A DNA stretch of 29,082 bases from an uncultured Collinsella sp. (GCA_902488525.1 CABTWP010000025.1:1-29082), one strand, 5' to 3'; positions 10,600-17,549 are shown, counted from the first letter of the stretch. The notes: generated by a model from the sequence alone, not told the origin. A program made the numbers and translations.

Positions 10600-10756
10600 T
10601 GAACAGCGAGCGGGTCCCAGGCGTGGCGAGGTGCCTTGAAAGAGGAGGGCATAGGGCTTTTGCCCATGCCCGACGATTGAAAGGGAGATCGCCCGTCTGG
10701 GACTCGCGCAGCGTCAAGCCGACTGCCGTTCGTTAGAACGGCGGAAGGAATTAAAA
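10600..10756 (+). ncRNA. Structured leader of hypA, candidate Moco-type riboswitch
   Basis: A 14-bp stem (10610-10623 with 10694-10707, two G-U pairs) continues after a one-base bulge as GGCGA/TCGCC (10625-10629 with 10689-10693). Inside are a CCTT-GAAA-GAGG hairpin with a GNRA loop, a strong GGGCAT-A-GGGC-TTTT-GCCC-ATGCCC hairpin, and a second TTGAAAGGG segment. A separate hairpin GCCGTTC-GTTA-GAACGGC (10725-10742) directly abuts the hypA ribosome-binding site. This is the arrangement of an aptamer plus a translational expression platform. The GAAA hairpin, the ATGCCC segment and the CGA joining region remind me of the molybdenum-cofactor RNA motif, but I could not check the consensus; the structure is firm, the class is not. 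Confidence 0.5.
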
Positions 10757-11185
10757 GTGCACGAGCTCGGAATCGTCTATCACATCATTCGCGATGTTGA
10801 GAATGTGGCGCGCGCTCATGGCGTGCGTCGCGTTTCGAGCGTGACGTTGCTGTTGGGCGAGGCCTCGGGCGTCGTTCCCGACTTGCTGCTCGACGCTTGG
10901 CGCTGGGCAGCAGATAAAAAGCCTATCACCGAGGGCGCGGAGCTTATCGTGGGGCCCGTCGAGGCCGTGACACATTGCGAGGCGTGCGGCTGCGACTACG
11001 CGACGGTCGAGCACGGCAAGACCTGTCCCCATTGCGGTGGCGGCGAGACCTATTTGCTGCAGGGCCAAGAGGTAATGATCAAACAGATCGAGACCCCCGA
11101 CGAGGACCCGGCAGACGCTGCTCCTGACGGCCTCTCCGACATCCCCGACGCCGTCGACGCGGCCAACCCCCTCCACATCGCCTAG
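10757..11185 (+). CDS. hypA: Hydrogenase/urease nickel metallochaperone HypA
   Basis: A protein of 142 residues, a little longer than usual for HypA (about 115) because of an acidic, Ala-rich tail. The start MHELG carries the His2 and Glu3 used for nickel binding. The zinc domain has two CxxC pairs, CEAC near residue 76 and CPHC near 93. HypA with HypB delivers nickel to [NiFe]-hydrogenase. The start is GTG at 10757 with GGAAGGA upstream. No other hyp or hydrogenase gene is nearby, so it is a stand-alone copy here. The structured leader suggests regulation by a small molecule or metal status. Confidence 0.88.
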   Translation: MHELGIVYHIIRDVENVARAHGVRRVSSVTLLLGEASGVVPDLLLDAWRWAADKKPITEGAELIVGPVEAVTHCEACGCDYATVEHGKTCPHCGGGETYLLQGQEVMIKQIETPDEDPADAAPDGLSDIPDAVDAANPLHIA

Positions 11186-11196
11186 GATTCCCTATA

Positions 11197-11263
11197 AGTT
11201 GCGGTGAAATAGTTCCTAAATTCAGCCTTCTGGCTCTTAAACAAGAACTATTCCACCGCAACT
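11197..11263. repeat. 67-nt palindromic repeat, copy 2
   Basis: The arms at 11197-11215 and 11245-11263 (AGTTGCGGTGAAATAGTTC and its complement with one changed base) form the stem. It follows the hypA stop by 11 bases and may serve as its terminator. It is nearly the same as copy 3 at 14883 and shares its outer arms with copy 1 at 4055. Confidence 0.85.
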
Positions 11264-11587
11264 ATTTTGAGTGGTTTCATAGATCATAAGTCACGAAAAT
11301 AGTCAAGCCATGTCTGTTTAAACAAAATAGCGGCAGTACAAGCGCATTCGCGCTTGCCTAAAATCGATATTAATGAACAGCCTGCTTGTATCTGTAAAAT
11401 GCATGGCTTGATGAGCGACGCCTTGTCGTGTAATGAGTCAAAAAGCAGTAACGTAATCAACTTGTAACAAACTTAGACGTTTAAACAAATAATGCAACCT
11501 TTTGCGAATTTAGCTATAATTCCACAATCCAAACAGGTATACTCCTTTCATGTCGTGTAGGAAATACGTAGACAAAAAGGAGGTTAT
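11264..11587 (+). promoter_or_regulatory. Upstream regulatory region of the PTS operon
   Basis: About 320 AT-rich bases without a gene. They contain two copies of GTTTAAACAAA (11316-11326 and 11479-11489), a CAAGCGC-ATTC-GCGCTTG hairpin near 11340, an inverted pair CAAGCCATG (11304-11312) and CATGGCTTG (11402-11410), and a TATAAT at 11515-11520 that is a good -10 but lacks a clear -35. No sigma-54 element of the kind used by LevR-type PTS operons was seen. The repeated sites suggest binding by a regulator. Confidence 0.4.
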
Positions 11588-11590
11588 GTG

Positions 11591-12580
11591 ATGGTAAGTA
11601 TTGTTCTTGCTAGCCACGGGGACTTGGCAGCTGGAATCAAGCAGACGGGCTCGATGGTCTTTGGCGATCAGCCGTCTGTTGCCGTGGTCTCGCTCGAGCC
11701 GAGCATGGGCCCCGACGACTTCCGTGCCAAGGTCGAGGAAGCAGTCGCTTCCTTCGAGGACCAGGAGCAGGTGCTCTTCCTCGTTGATCTGTGGGGCGGC
11801 ACGCCGTTCAACCAGATCAGCGGGCTCATCGAGGGCCACGATTCCTGGGCTATCGTCACCGGTGTCAACCTGCCTATGCTCATCGAGGCATATTCGCAGC
11901 GCTTTGACGCAAAGAACACTGCACATGCGATCGCAAAACATCTCGTGACTGAGGCTAAGGCTGGCGTGCGCGTCAAGCCCGAGTCTCTGGAGCCCGAGGA
12001 GAAGAAGCCGGCTGCGGCCGCCGCTGCTCCTGCAGGCGCCATCCCTCCGGGAACGGTCATCGGCGACGGGCACATCAAGATTGCCCACGTCCGTATCGAC
12101 ACCCGTCTGCTGCATGGTCAGGTGGCCACCACGTGGACCAAGCAGATCAACCCCAACCGCATCATCGTGGTTTCCGACGGCGTTGCTCACGACGAGCTCC
12201 GCAAGACCATGATCGAGCAGGCTGCCCCTCCGGGAGTCCATGCCAACGTCGTTCCCATCAAGAAGATGGCCGAGGTCGTCAAGGACACGCGCTTTGGTGA
12301 CACCAAGGCCATGCTGCTCTTCGAGAACCCGCAGGATCTGCTCAAGGCCATCGAGGCCGGCGTCGACATCAAGGAAGTCAACATCGGTTCCATGGCTCAC
12401 TCCAAGGGCAAGGTCGTCGTCACCAACGCCGTCGCTATGGGCGATGACGACGTCAAGACTCTCGAGGCCCTCAAGGCCAAGGGCGTCAAGTTCGAGGTCC
12501 GCAAGGTTCCTTCGGATTCCTCCGAGGATCTCGACGCCATGTTGAAGAAAGCTAAGGCCGAACTGGCCGCTCAAGCATAG
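11591..12580 (+). CDS. manX: PTS mannose-family EIIAB component
   Basis: A cytoplasmic protein of 329 residues made of a IIA domain (about 1-125), an Ala/Pro-rich linker (about 135-155) and a IIB domain (about 160-329). The phosphate passes from HPr to His9 (ASHGDLAAG) and then to His175 in RIDTRLLHGQV. DLWGGTPFN is the conserved IIA loop. The ATG at 11591 lies 7 bases after AAGGAGG. It is first in an operon with the IIC and IID genes. Mannose-family systems take up mannose, glucose, fructose, glucosamine or sorbose; sequence alone does not fix the sugar. Confidence 0.94.
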   Translation: MVSIVLASHGDLAAGIKQTGSMVFGDQPSVAVVSLEPSMGPDDFRAKVEEAVASFEDQEQVLFLVDLWGGTPFNQISGLIEGHDSWAIVTGVNLPMLIEAYSQRFDAKNTAHAIAKHLVTEAKAGVRVKPESLEPEEKKPAAAAAAPAGAIPPGTVIGDGHIKIAHVRIDTRLLHGQVATTWTKQINPNRIIVVSDGVAHDELRKTMIEQAAPPGVHANVVPIKKMAEVVKDTRFGDTKAMLLFENPQDLLKAIEAGVDIKEVNIGSMAHSKGKVVVTNAVAMGDDDVKTLEALKAKGVKFEVRKVPSDSSEDLDAMLKKAKAELAAQA

Positions 12581-12598
12581 TAAAGGAGGGTCCGATAC

Positions 12599-13417
12599 AT
12601 GTCTGCAATCACTATTCTGCTTGTTGCGATTGTCGCGTTGCTTGCCGGTATGGAAGGCATTCTGGATGAGTTCCAGTTCCATCAGCCGCTCGTGGCATGC
12701 ACGCTTATCGGTCTCGTAACCGGTCACCTTCAGGAGGGCATCCTCCTGGGCGGTTCGCTCCAGATGATGGCCCTTGGCTGGGCTAACGTCGGCGCCGCTG
12801 TCGCGCCTGACGCCGCTCTGGCCTCGGTCGCTTCTTCGATCATCATGGTGCTCGCTCTCAACGGTGGCGCCACTGATTCGGCAAAGGCCGTTACCGCCGC
12901 CATCGCCGTCGCCGTCCCGCTGTCGGTCGCTGGTCTGTTCCTGACCATGATCTGCCGTACCCTGGCTACCGCTATCGCTCACGCCATGGACGGTTGCGCT
13001 GAGAAGGGCGACTTCTCCGGCATCGAGCGCTGGCAGTACGCTGCCATCCTCATGCAGGGCCTTCGTATCGCCATCCCGGCAGTACTTCTGTGCATCATCC
13101 CGGCCGAGGCTGTTACCAACGCGCTTAACGCTATGCCCGACTGGCTGTCCGGCGGTATGGCTGTCGGCGGCGGCATGGTCGCTTCCGTCGGTTACGCCAT
13201 GGTCATCAACATGATGGCCACCAAGGAGACCTGGCCGTTCTTCATCCTCGGCTTTGTCCTTGCTGCCATCCCTCAGCTCACGCTGATCGCCCTTGGCCTC
13301 ATCGGCATCTCCCTTGCCCTCATCTACCTTGGCCTTAAGGATCTGGCCAAGCAGGGTGGCGGCATGGGCGGCGGCTCCGGTGACCCGCTCGGCGACATTC
13401 TGAACGATTACGAGTAG
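12599..13417 (+). CDS. manY: PTS mannose-family EIIC component
   Basis: A membrane protein of 272 residues with hydrophobic segments throughout, one of the two subunits of the sugar channel. The start MSAITILLVAIVALLAG, then GILLGGSLQMMALGWANVGAAVAPDAA in a conserved central stretch, is characteristic of the family. It starts 18 bases after the IIAB stop, with AAAGGAGG upstream. The end is Gly-rich and polar. Confidence 0.94.
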   Translation: MSAITILLVAIVALLAGMEGILDEFQFHQPLVACTLIGLVTGHLQEGILLGGSLQMMALGWANVGAAVAPDAALASVASSIIMVLALNGGATDSAKAVTAAIAVAVPLSVAGLFLTMICRTLATAIAHAMDGCAEKGDFSGIERWQYAAILMQGLRIAIPAVLLCIIPAEAVTNALNAMPDWLSGGMAVGGGMVASVGYAMVINMMATKETWPFFILGFVLAAIPQLTLIALGLIGISLALIYLGLKDLAKQGGGMGGGSGDPLGDILNDYE

Positions 13418-13433
13418 GAGGGGAGTGATACAT

Positions 13434-14354
13434 ATGGCAGAGAACAAGATTCAGCTCACCAAGGCTGACCGCAAGAAGGTTTGCTTCCGTCATCAGTTCC
13501 TTCAGGGCTCGTGGAACTACGAGCGTATGCAGAACGGCGGCTGGTGCTTCGCAATGATCCCTGCGATCAAGAAGCTCTACACCAGCAAGGATGACCAGAT
13601 TGCCGCTCTTAAGCGCCACCTGGAGTTCTATAACACCCACCCCTATGTTTCCGCCCCCGTCATTGGCGTTACCCTCGCTCTCGAGGAGGAGCGCGCCAAC
13701 GGTGCCCCGATTGACGACGTCGCCATTCAGGGCGTCAAGGTCGGTATGATGGGCCCGCTCGCCGGCGTCGGCGACCCCGCCTTCTGGTTCACCCTTCGCC
13801 CGATTCTGGGCGCTCTGGGCGCTTCCCTGGCCCTGTCCGGCAGCATCGCCGGTCCGCTGCTGTTCTTCTTCGCGTGGAACATCATCCGTTACGCCTTCCT
13901 GTGGTACACGCAGGAGTTTGGCTACAAGGTCGGCTCCTCCATCGCCAAGGACCTCTCCGGCGGTCTGATGGGCAAGGTCACCGAGGGTGCTTCCATCCTG
14001 GGTATGTTCATCATCGGCGCCCTGGTCGAGCGCTGGGTGTCCATCTCCTTCACCCCGGTCGTCTCCAAGGTCACGCAGTCTGCTGGCGCCTTTATCGACT
14101 GGGCTAACCTGCCCTCCGGTTCTGAGGGTGTCAAGGAAGCACTGACGATGTACAACTCCATCGGTGCTAACGCCCTTGATCAGGTGAAGGTCACCACGCT
14201 TCAGGCCAACCTCGATCAGCTCATCCCCGGCCTTGCCGCCGTGTGCCTGACCCTGCTGGTCTGCAAGCTCCTCAAGAAGAAGGTCAGCCCGATCGTCATC
14301 ATCCTGGCTCTCTTCGCCATCGGCATCATCGGTCGCGTCTGCGGCTTCATGTAA
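13434..14354 (+). CDS. manZ: PTS mannose-family EIID component
   Basis: A protein of 306 residues. The front half is largely soluble (FLQGSWNYERMQNGGWCF, then the GVKVGMMGPLAGVGDPAFW signature of IID), and the C-terminal half carries membrane segments (VCLTLLVCKLLKKKVSPIVI and others). With IIC it forms the sugar translocation channel. The ATG at 13434 has AGGAGGGG about 9 bases upstream, 17 bases after the IIC stop. Confidence 0.94.
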   Translation: MAENKIQLTKADRKKVCFRHQFLQGSWNYERMQNGGWCFAMIPAIKKLYTSKDDQIAALKRHLEFYNTHPYVSAPVIGVTLALEEERANGAPIDDVAIQGVKVGMMGPLAGVGDPAFWFTLRPILGALGASLALSGSIAGPLLFFFAWNIIRYAFLWYTQEFGYKVGSSIAKDLSGGLMGKVTEGASILGMFIIGALVERWVSISFTPVVSKVTQSAGAFIDWANLPSGSEGVKEALTMYNSIGANALDQVKVTTLQANLDQLIPGLAAVCLTLLVCKLLKKKVSPIVIILALFAIGIIGRVCGFM

Positions 14355-14404
14355 GCACGTTTCGGCTTAAGACCGAGAATTGCTAGGCAAGGGCTTTTGA
14401 GCCA

Positions 14405-14456
14405 TTGAAACGGACCGCACCCGGTGGGTACACTGGATGCGGTCCGATTGTTTTAT
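14405..14456 (+). terminator. Hairpin between manZ and manO: terminator overlapping a promoter
   Basis: The arms CGGACCGCA (14411-14419) and TGCGGTCCG (14438-14446) pair perfectly and are followed by ATTGTTTTATTT, as in a terminator. The same segment holds TTGAAA (14405-14410) and TACACT (14429-14434) 18 bases apart, a good promoter for manO. The stem could be a terminator, an operator, or both. Confidence 0.65.
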
Positions 14457-14474
14457 TTGGAGGGCGAGGTGCGC

Positions 14475-14873
14475 ATGGCGCAATCTCAGAACAGCACGGT
14501 CGATCTGGCAACGCCGGCAACCTGCCTGATGGGGCTTACCAGCCACGGTAACGTGATGGTGGGCAATAAGGCGTTCGAGTATTACAACGAGCGCAATCCC
14601 GAGGATTATATTCAAATCCCGTGGGACGAGGTCGACTATATTGCCGCCGAGGTTTTACGCGGCACCAAGAAGATCACGCGTTTTGCCATCTTCACCAAGG
14701 ACAACGGTCACTTTACGTTTTCGACGCGCGACGACAAAGAGACGCTTCGTGCGGTCCGCAAGTACGTCGACGAGGACAAGCTCGTGCGCTCGCCCGATTT
14801 TATCGATGTGACGGCCAAGGGCGCCAAGAGCATCCCCTCCGTTATCAAAAACCTCTTCCACAAAGGCAACTAG
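14475..14873 (+). CDS. manO: DUF956 family protein (ManO)
   Basis: A soluble protein of 132 residues from the DUF956 family, found next to mannose-type PTS genes and often called ManO. It fits by length and by neighbourhood, and contains SHGNVMVGNKAFEYYNERNPED and a later strand-rich segment with HFTFSTRDDKETLRAVRKYV. It is thought to regulate the PTS operon, though the mechanism is not well established. The ATG at 14475 has GGAGGGCGAG upstream. It is separated from manZ by a hairpin that contains a possible promoter, so it may be made separately from the transporter. Confidence 0.85.
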   Translation: MAQSQNSTVDLATPATCLMGLTSHGNVMVGNKAFEYYNERNPEDYIQIPWDEVDYIAAEVLRGTKKITRFAIFTKDNGHFTFSTRDDKETLRAVRKYVDEDKLVRSPDFIDVTAKGAKSIPSVIKNLFHKGN

Positions 14874-14882
14874 CTCCTCATA

Positions 14883-14949
14883 AGTTGCGGTGAAATAGTT
14901 CCTAAATACGGCTTTAGATGCTTCAGACAGGAACTATTCCACCGCAACT
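14883..14949. repeat. 67-nt palindromic repeat, copy 3
   Basis: The arms at 14883-14903 and 14929-14949 pair over 21 bases with one mismatch (AGTTGCGGTGAAATAGTTCCT). It starts 10 bases after the manO stop. It differs from copy 2 mainly in the 25-base centre, so the arms are kept while the loop drifts. Confidence 0.85.
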
Positions 14950-15008
14950 TCGAAGTCTAGTCATGCGACGTATTGCGATGCAGTAAATCTGCTACACTAG
15001 TACAACAT

Positions 15009-15084
15009 GCCTCCGTAGCTCAGGGGATAGAGCACCGCTCTCCTAAAGCGGGTGTCGACGGTTCGAATCCGCCCGGGGGCACCA
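15009..15084 (+). tRNA. tRNA-Arg (anticodon CCT)
   Basis: The acceptor arms GCCTCCG (15009-15015) and CGGGGGC (15074-15080) pair, with discriminator A and encoded CCA at 15082-15084. The anticodon loop CTCTCCTAAAG gives CCT, and the T-arm has GGTTCGAATCC. A TACACT -10 lies at 14993-14998. The gene is intact although an element has inserted in it, because the element supplies an identical 3' half. Confidence 0.95.
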
Positions 15085-15086
15085 GA
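15040..15086 (+). repeat. attL core direct repeat
   Basis: Forty-seven bases, from the anticodon loop (CTCCTAAAGCGGG) to two bases beyond CCA, are identical to 24359-24405. It restores the tRNA gene. Confidence 0.92.
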
Positions 15087-15093
15087 GAAATAG

Positions 15094-15127
15094 CAGGTCA
15101 GACGGTATAAATCGTCTGACCTGTTTC
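15094..15127 (+). terminator. Element-borne terminator behind tRNA-Arg
   Basis: The arms CAGGTCAGACG (15094-15104) and CGTCTGACCTG (15113-15123) pair perfectly and are followed by TTTCTG. It lies inside the element, so the element appears to bring its own terminator for the tRNA transcript. Confidence 0.8.
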
Positions 15128-15137
15128 TGTATGGATA

Positions 15138-15232
15138 GGGGTAAAACCCGCCTGAGGGGTGAAAAAGGGGTGAAAGTTCATTCTATGGGGAAAACATCGC
15201 GACTTCATATTTCACCCCAGAGTTTCACCCTC
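15138..15232. promoter_or_regulatory. Left-end GGGGTGAAA repeats (probable integrase arm sites)
   Basis: Two tandem GGGGTGAAA copies (15156-15174), a looser copy near 15138, and two inverted copies TTCACCCC (15211-15218) and TTTCACCC (15223-15230) lie within 100 bases of attL. The same motif is clustered near the other end at 24196-24253. Short repeats near both att sites are typical arm-type binding sites for tyrosine integrases. Confidence 0.6.
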
Positions 15233-15442
15233 AGGGCCGGTTTTCAACCCTTCCCACAGCCTACGGGCTGGATGTGGGACCCTCCGGCTATGGAAAGCGT
15301 TGAAAACCTAGGCTGTCGTTGCCGTAGGGCAAGCCAGTTTCCGGCAGCCCTTTGATACCTTTTGATTGCTATTGAAGCCCTGTTGGACATTAGATGACGT
15401 TGGAAGTCTGTCCTTTCGTTCTAATTCGATTTGTGCTCTGTC
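15233..15442. other. Gene-free structured region of the element
   Basis: About 210 bases without a gene. There are nested inverted repeats: GGTTTTCAAC (15239-15248) with GTTGAAAACC (15299-15308), enclosing a TCCCACA-AGCC-TACG-GGCT-TGTGGGA hairpin (15252-15279), then GGCTGTCG (15311-15318) with CGGCAGCC (15342-15349) enclosing TTGCC-GTAG-GGCAA. It may be a small RNA or a single-strand replication origin. The remaining part, 15361-15442, is unremarkable. Confidence 0.45.
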
Positions 15443-15673
15443 TTATTTGACAAAGAGGTCAGAGTTGAAGAACTCTTTCAGGGAAACGCCGAGCCCTTGT
15501 GCAATCCGGTCGATATTTTCAATTGATATGTTCCGCTTGCCGGTTTCGACCTCAGCGAAGTATGTTCGGGACATTTCGATAGAGTACGCAATAGTTTCCT
15601 GGCTATAGCCGAGTTCGTTTCTCAACTCTTTTATTCTCAGCCCGACCCTCATCTTTATATCTAACTGAGTCAT
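15443..15673 (-). CDS. XRE-family helix-turn-helix regulator
   Basis: A protein of 76 residues that is almost entirely a Cro/C1-type helix-turn-helix: IKELRNELGYSQETIAYSIEM, then SRTYFAEVETGKRNISIENI, then IAQGLGVSLKEFF. The ATG at 15673 has AGGAGGT upstream. The start region itself lies in a dyad (15671-15701) that could be its own operator. It is divergent from the surface protein gene and probably controls it or the element's state. Confidence 0.9.
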   Translation of the reverse strand: MTQLDIKMRVGLRIKELRNELGYSQETIAYSIEMSRTYFAEVETGKRNISIENIDRIAQGLGVSLKEFFNSDLFVK

Positions 15674-15742
15674 TGGCACCTCCTAATAGGTTGTGCCAAT
15701 GATTCGTTTCGGTTCTATATGAGTCACACCTATATAAGTGAC
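15671..15742. promoter_or_regulatory. Dyad operators in the XRE/surface-protein divergent region
   Basis: CATTGGCAC (15671-15679) and GTGCCAATG (15693-15701) form a perfect dyad over the XRE start codon and ribosome-binding site. A second dyad GTCAC/GTGAC is at 15723-15742 around TATATA. On the minus strand TTGTCA and CATATA are 17 bases apart, a possible XRE promoter. Confidence 0.5.
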
Positions 15743-15799
15743 AATTTGGAATACAATGCCGCTAAGTTAGACCTCTGATAATTGAACTGGAGTTTGCCG

Positions 15800-17128
15800 A
15801 TGGATGAGTACGGCTCTCGGGAAATTAAACGATCGGATTCGACGAAGGAGGAGAATGCTAAGAAGCCGCTCGTGCTCTTCGGGCGCGAGTTCTCCCGCAA
15901 GCAGGTCTGCGCGGCTGGTGCAGGAATCCTCTGTGCGGCGCTTCTCATCGGCGGCGGTGGATATGCCATCACACATGCGGATTGGACGGGCAAAGCGAAC
16001 GCCCCTGCGGTGTCCCAGCCAAAGGACGATGAGGAGCAGGACATGGTGCTTTCCCTTGAGGTGAAGGCTGACGGCTGGGATACGGAAACCTCCACGCCCG
16101 TCATCGCCCATATCGAGGATGAGGACGGGAAAGTAGACTTCTACACCGCCATCGCCGCGAACAAGCAGGTGACCGTGAAGGTCGGTGAGTCCGGTACCTA
16201 TACCGTCACATTCATCTCACCGGTGAACGCCGACGGCTCCATCTATAAGGTGCCATCGAAGAAGGTTACCGCCGGAAAAGCCGACAAGACAGTTGCCACA
16301 GGCGTGACTTTCGATAAGGTGGATGCGGACAAGGTAACGAAAGATGACTTGACAGCCATTGCCAAGGACGTTGCGGAAGCCGTGAAGAAGGGCGATTCCA
16401 CCCTGACCGGGGACAAGGGTGCCGAGGTCGTGAAGAAGTTCGAGGACAACATCAAGAAGAACCCGAACGCCAATACCGATGCCGTCGAGAAGGAGACCGA
16501 GAAGGCTCAGGAGTCCGCCAAGGAAGAGAAGTCCGACGCGAAGACCCCGGAAACTTCCGACAGCAAGAAGAGCGATTCAGGTTCATCCAACGGCTCCAAG
16601 AAGGATAATGGGAAGACCACAGGCAGCTCCGATAATTCTGGAAACAAGAGCAATTCATCCTCCAAGAAAGACGAGGGAAAATCCGATAGCAAGCCGAGTG
16701 GCGGCAACAGCAGCAACTCCGGCTCAAACTCCAATTCAGGCAGTTCATCGAAAAAGGATGACACCCCGGCGCATCAGCACAACTGGGTTGCCCAGACAAA
16801 AACCGTCCATCACGACGCTCAGTACAAGACCGTCCACCACGACGCGGTGACGCATCAGGTATGGCATGACGCGGTGACGGAGGAACACTATATCTGCAAC
16901 CAGTGCGGTGCGGATATCACGTCTGACCCTTGGGGGCATATTAACAACTCTCTTATGAATGGTGGTAATTGCGGAAGCTATCACTCTACCTATGTGACTG
17001 TAAAGCAGGGGTATTATGAAACCGTGACCGACCAAGCGGCCTATGACGAGCAGGTGCAGGTGCGCGATGCATGGGACGAGACCGTGACCACTGGGTATAA
17101 GTGCTCTTCTTGCGGTGCCACGAAGTAA
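15800..17128 (+). CDS. Cell-surface protein with His-rich repeats (element cargo)
   Basis: A protein of 442 residues. A short basic cytoplasmic part is followed by one membrane segment at about 34-57. The next 110 residues match the resident protein at 4148-5629 (SPVNADGSIYKVP here). A linker of about 120 residues rich in Ser, Lys, Gly, Asn and Asp spans about 220-335. The C-terminal region has imperfect repeats with TVHHDA and WHDAV and two CxxC pairs (CNQC, CSSC), which could bind a metal such as zinc. The ATG at 15800 has CTGGAG upstream; the earlier TTG at 15782 lacks a ribosome-binding site. It follows the XRE gene divergently and ends with its own terminator. It is likely exposed outside the membrane; the function is unknown. 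Confidence 0.8.
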   Translation: MDEYGSREIKRSDSTKEENAKKPLVLFGREFSRKQVCAAGAGILCAALLIGGGGYAITHADWTGKANAPAVSQPKDDEEQDMVLSLEVKADGWDTETSTPVIAHIEDEDGKVDFYTAIAANKQVTVKVGESGTYTVTFISPVNADGSIYKVPSKKVTAGKADKTVATGVTFDKVDADKVTKDDLTAIAKDVAEAVKKGDSTLTGDKGAEVVKKFEDNIKKNPNANTDAVEKETEKAQESAKEEKSDAKTPETSDSKKSDSGSSNGSKKDNGKTTGSSDNSGNKSNSSSKKDEGKSDSKPSGGNSSNSGSNSNSGSSSKKDDTPAHQHNWVAQTKTVHHDAQYKTVHHDAVTHQVWHDAVTEEHYICNQCGADITSDPWGHINNSLMNGGNCGSYHSTYVTVKQGYYETVTDQAAYDEQVQVRDAWDETVTTGYKCSSCGATK

Positions 17129-17165
17129 CTTGAAAGAGCAAAGCAATCGTCTATTTCAGGAAAGG

Positions 17166-17197
17166 AAAGCCCCGGCCATTTGACCGGGGCTTTCTTA
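17166..17197 (+). terminator. Terminator of the surface-protein gene
   Basis: The arms AAAGCCCCGG (17166-17175) and CCGGGGCTTT (17184-17193) are followed by CTTAATG. With A-rich DNA on the other side it could also work in reverse. Confidence 0.8.
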
Positions 17198-17204
17198 ATG
17201 TTCA

Positions 17205-17549
17205 TCGATCGGCCTTGCGGCCGATGGGTCCCGCCCATAAGCGGGACCCCCGCGACGCGTGGCGTCGCTCTCGCTACGGCTTCCTGCAACGCTCCCAAGG
17301 ATCGCGTTTCCGTCCGCCTCCGCTCACACCGGCCCCGCCCGCCGAACGGCTGCGCTCGATGGCTTCCAGAGGTCGCCATCGCTCCGCCGTTCGCCGGACG
17401 GGGCCTCTCGCGCCGGGTCGCTCCGTGCAGGCAAGATATGGATTCCATTGCACGGAATCATCTTGCCGCCTGCGGCGGAGGGCGAACCGCTCCGAAGTCG
17501 CTCCCGCCAATAATAAGCCGGGACGCTTGTTGCGTCCCGGCCCAAGCGC
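17205..17549. other. Gene-free hairpin-rich region, candidate oriT
   Basis: About 345 GC-rich bases without a convincing gene, beside the 3' end of the relaxase gene. Hairpins include GGTCCCGC/GCGGGACC near 17226, a complex one at 17431-17466 (GCAAGAT and GATTCC pairing with GGAATC and ATCTTGC), and GCCGGGACGC/GCGTCCCGGC near 17517. Several open frames overlap here but none looks protein-like. Inverted repeats beside relaxase genes are a usual place for a transfer origin; no nick-site consensus was identified. Confidence 0.4.

Noticed and set aside
11510..13447. 645-residue minus-strand frame across the PTS IIAB and IIC genes
   Set aside because: Opposite to two genes with strong family signatures; the product is low in complexity and has no ribosome-binding site.
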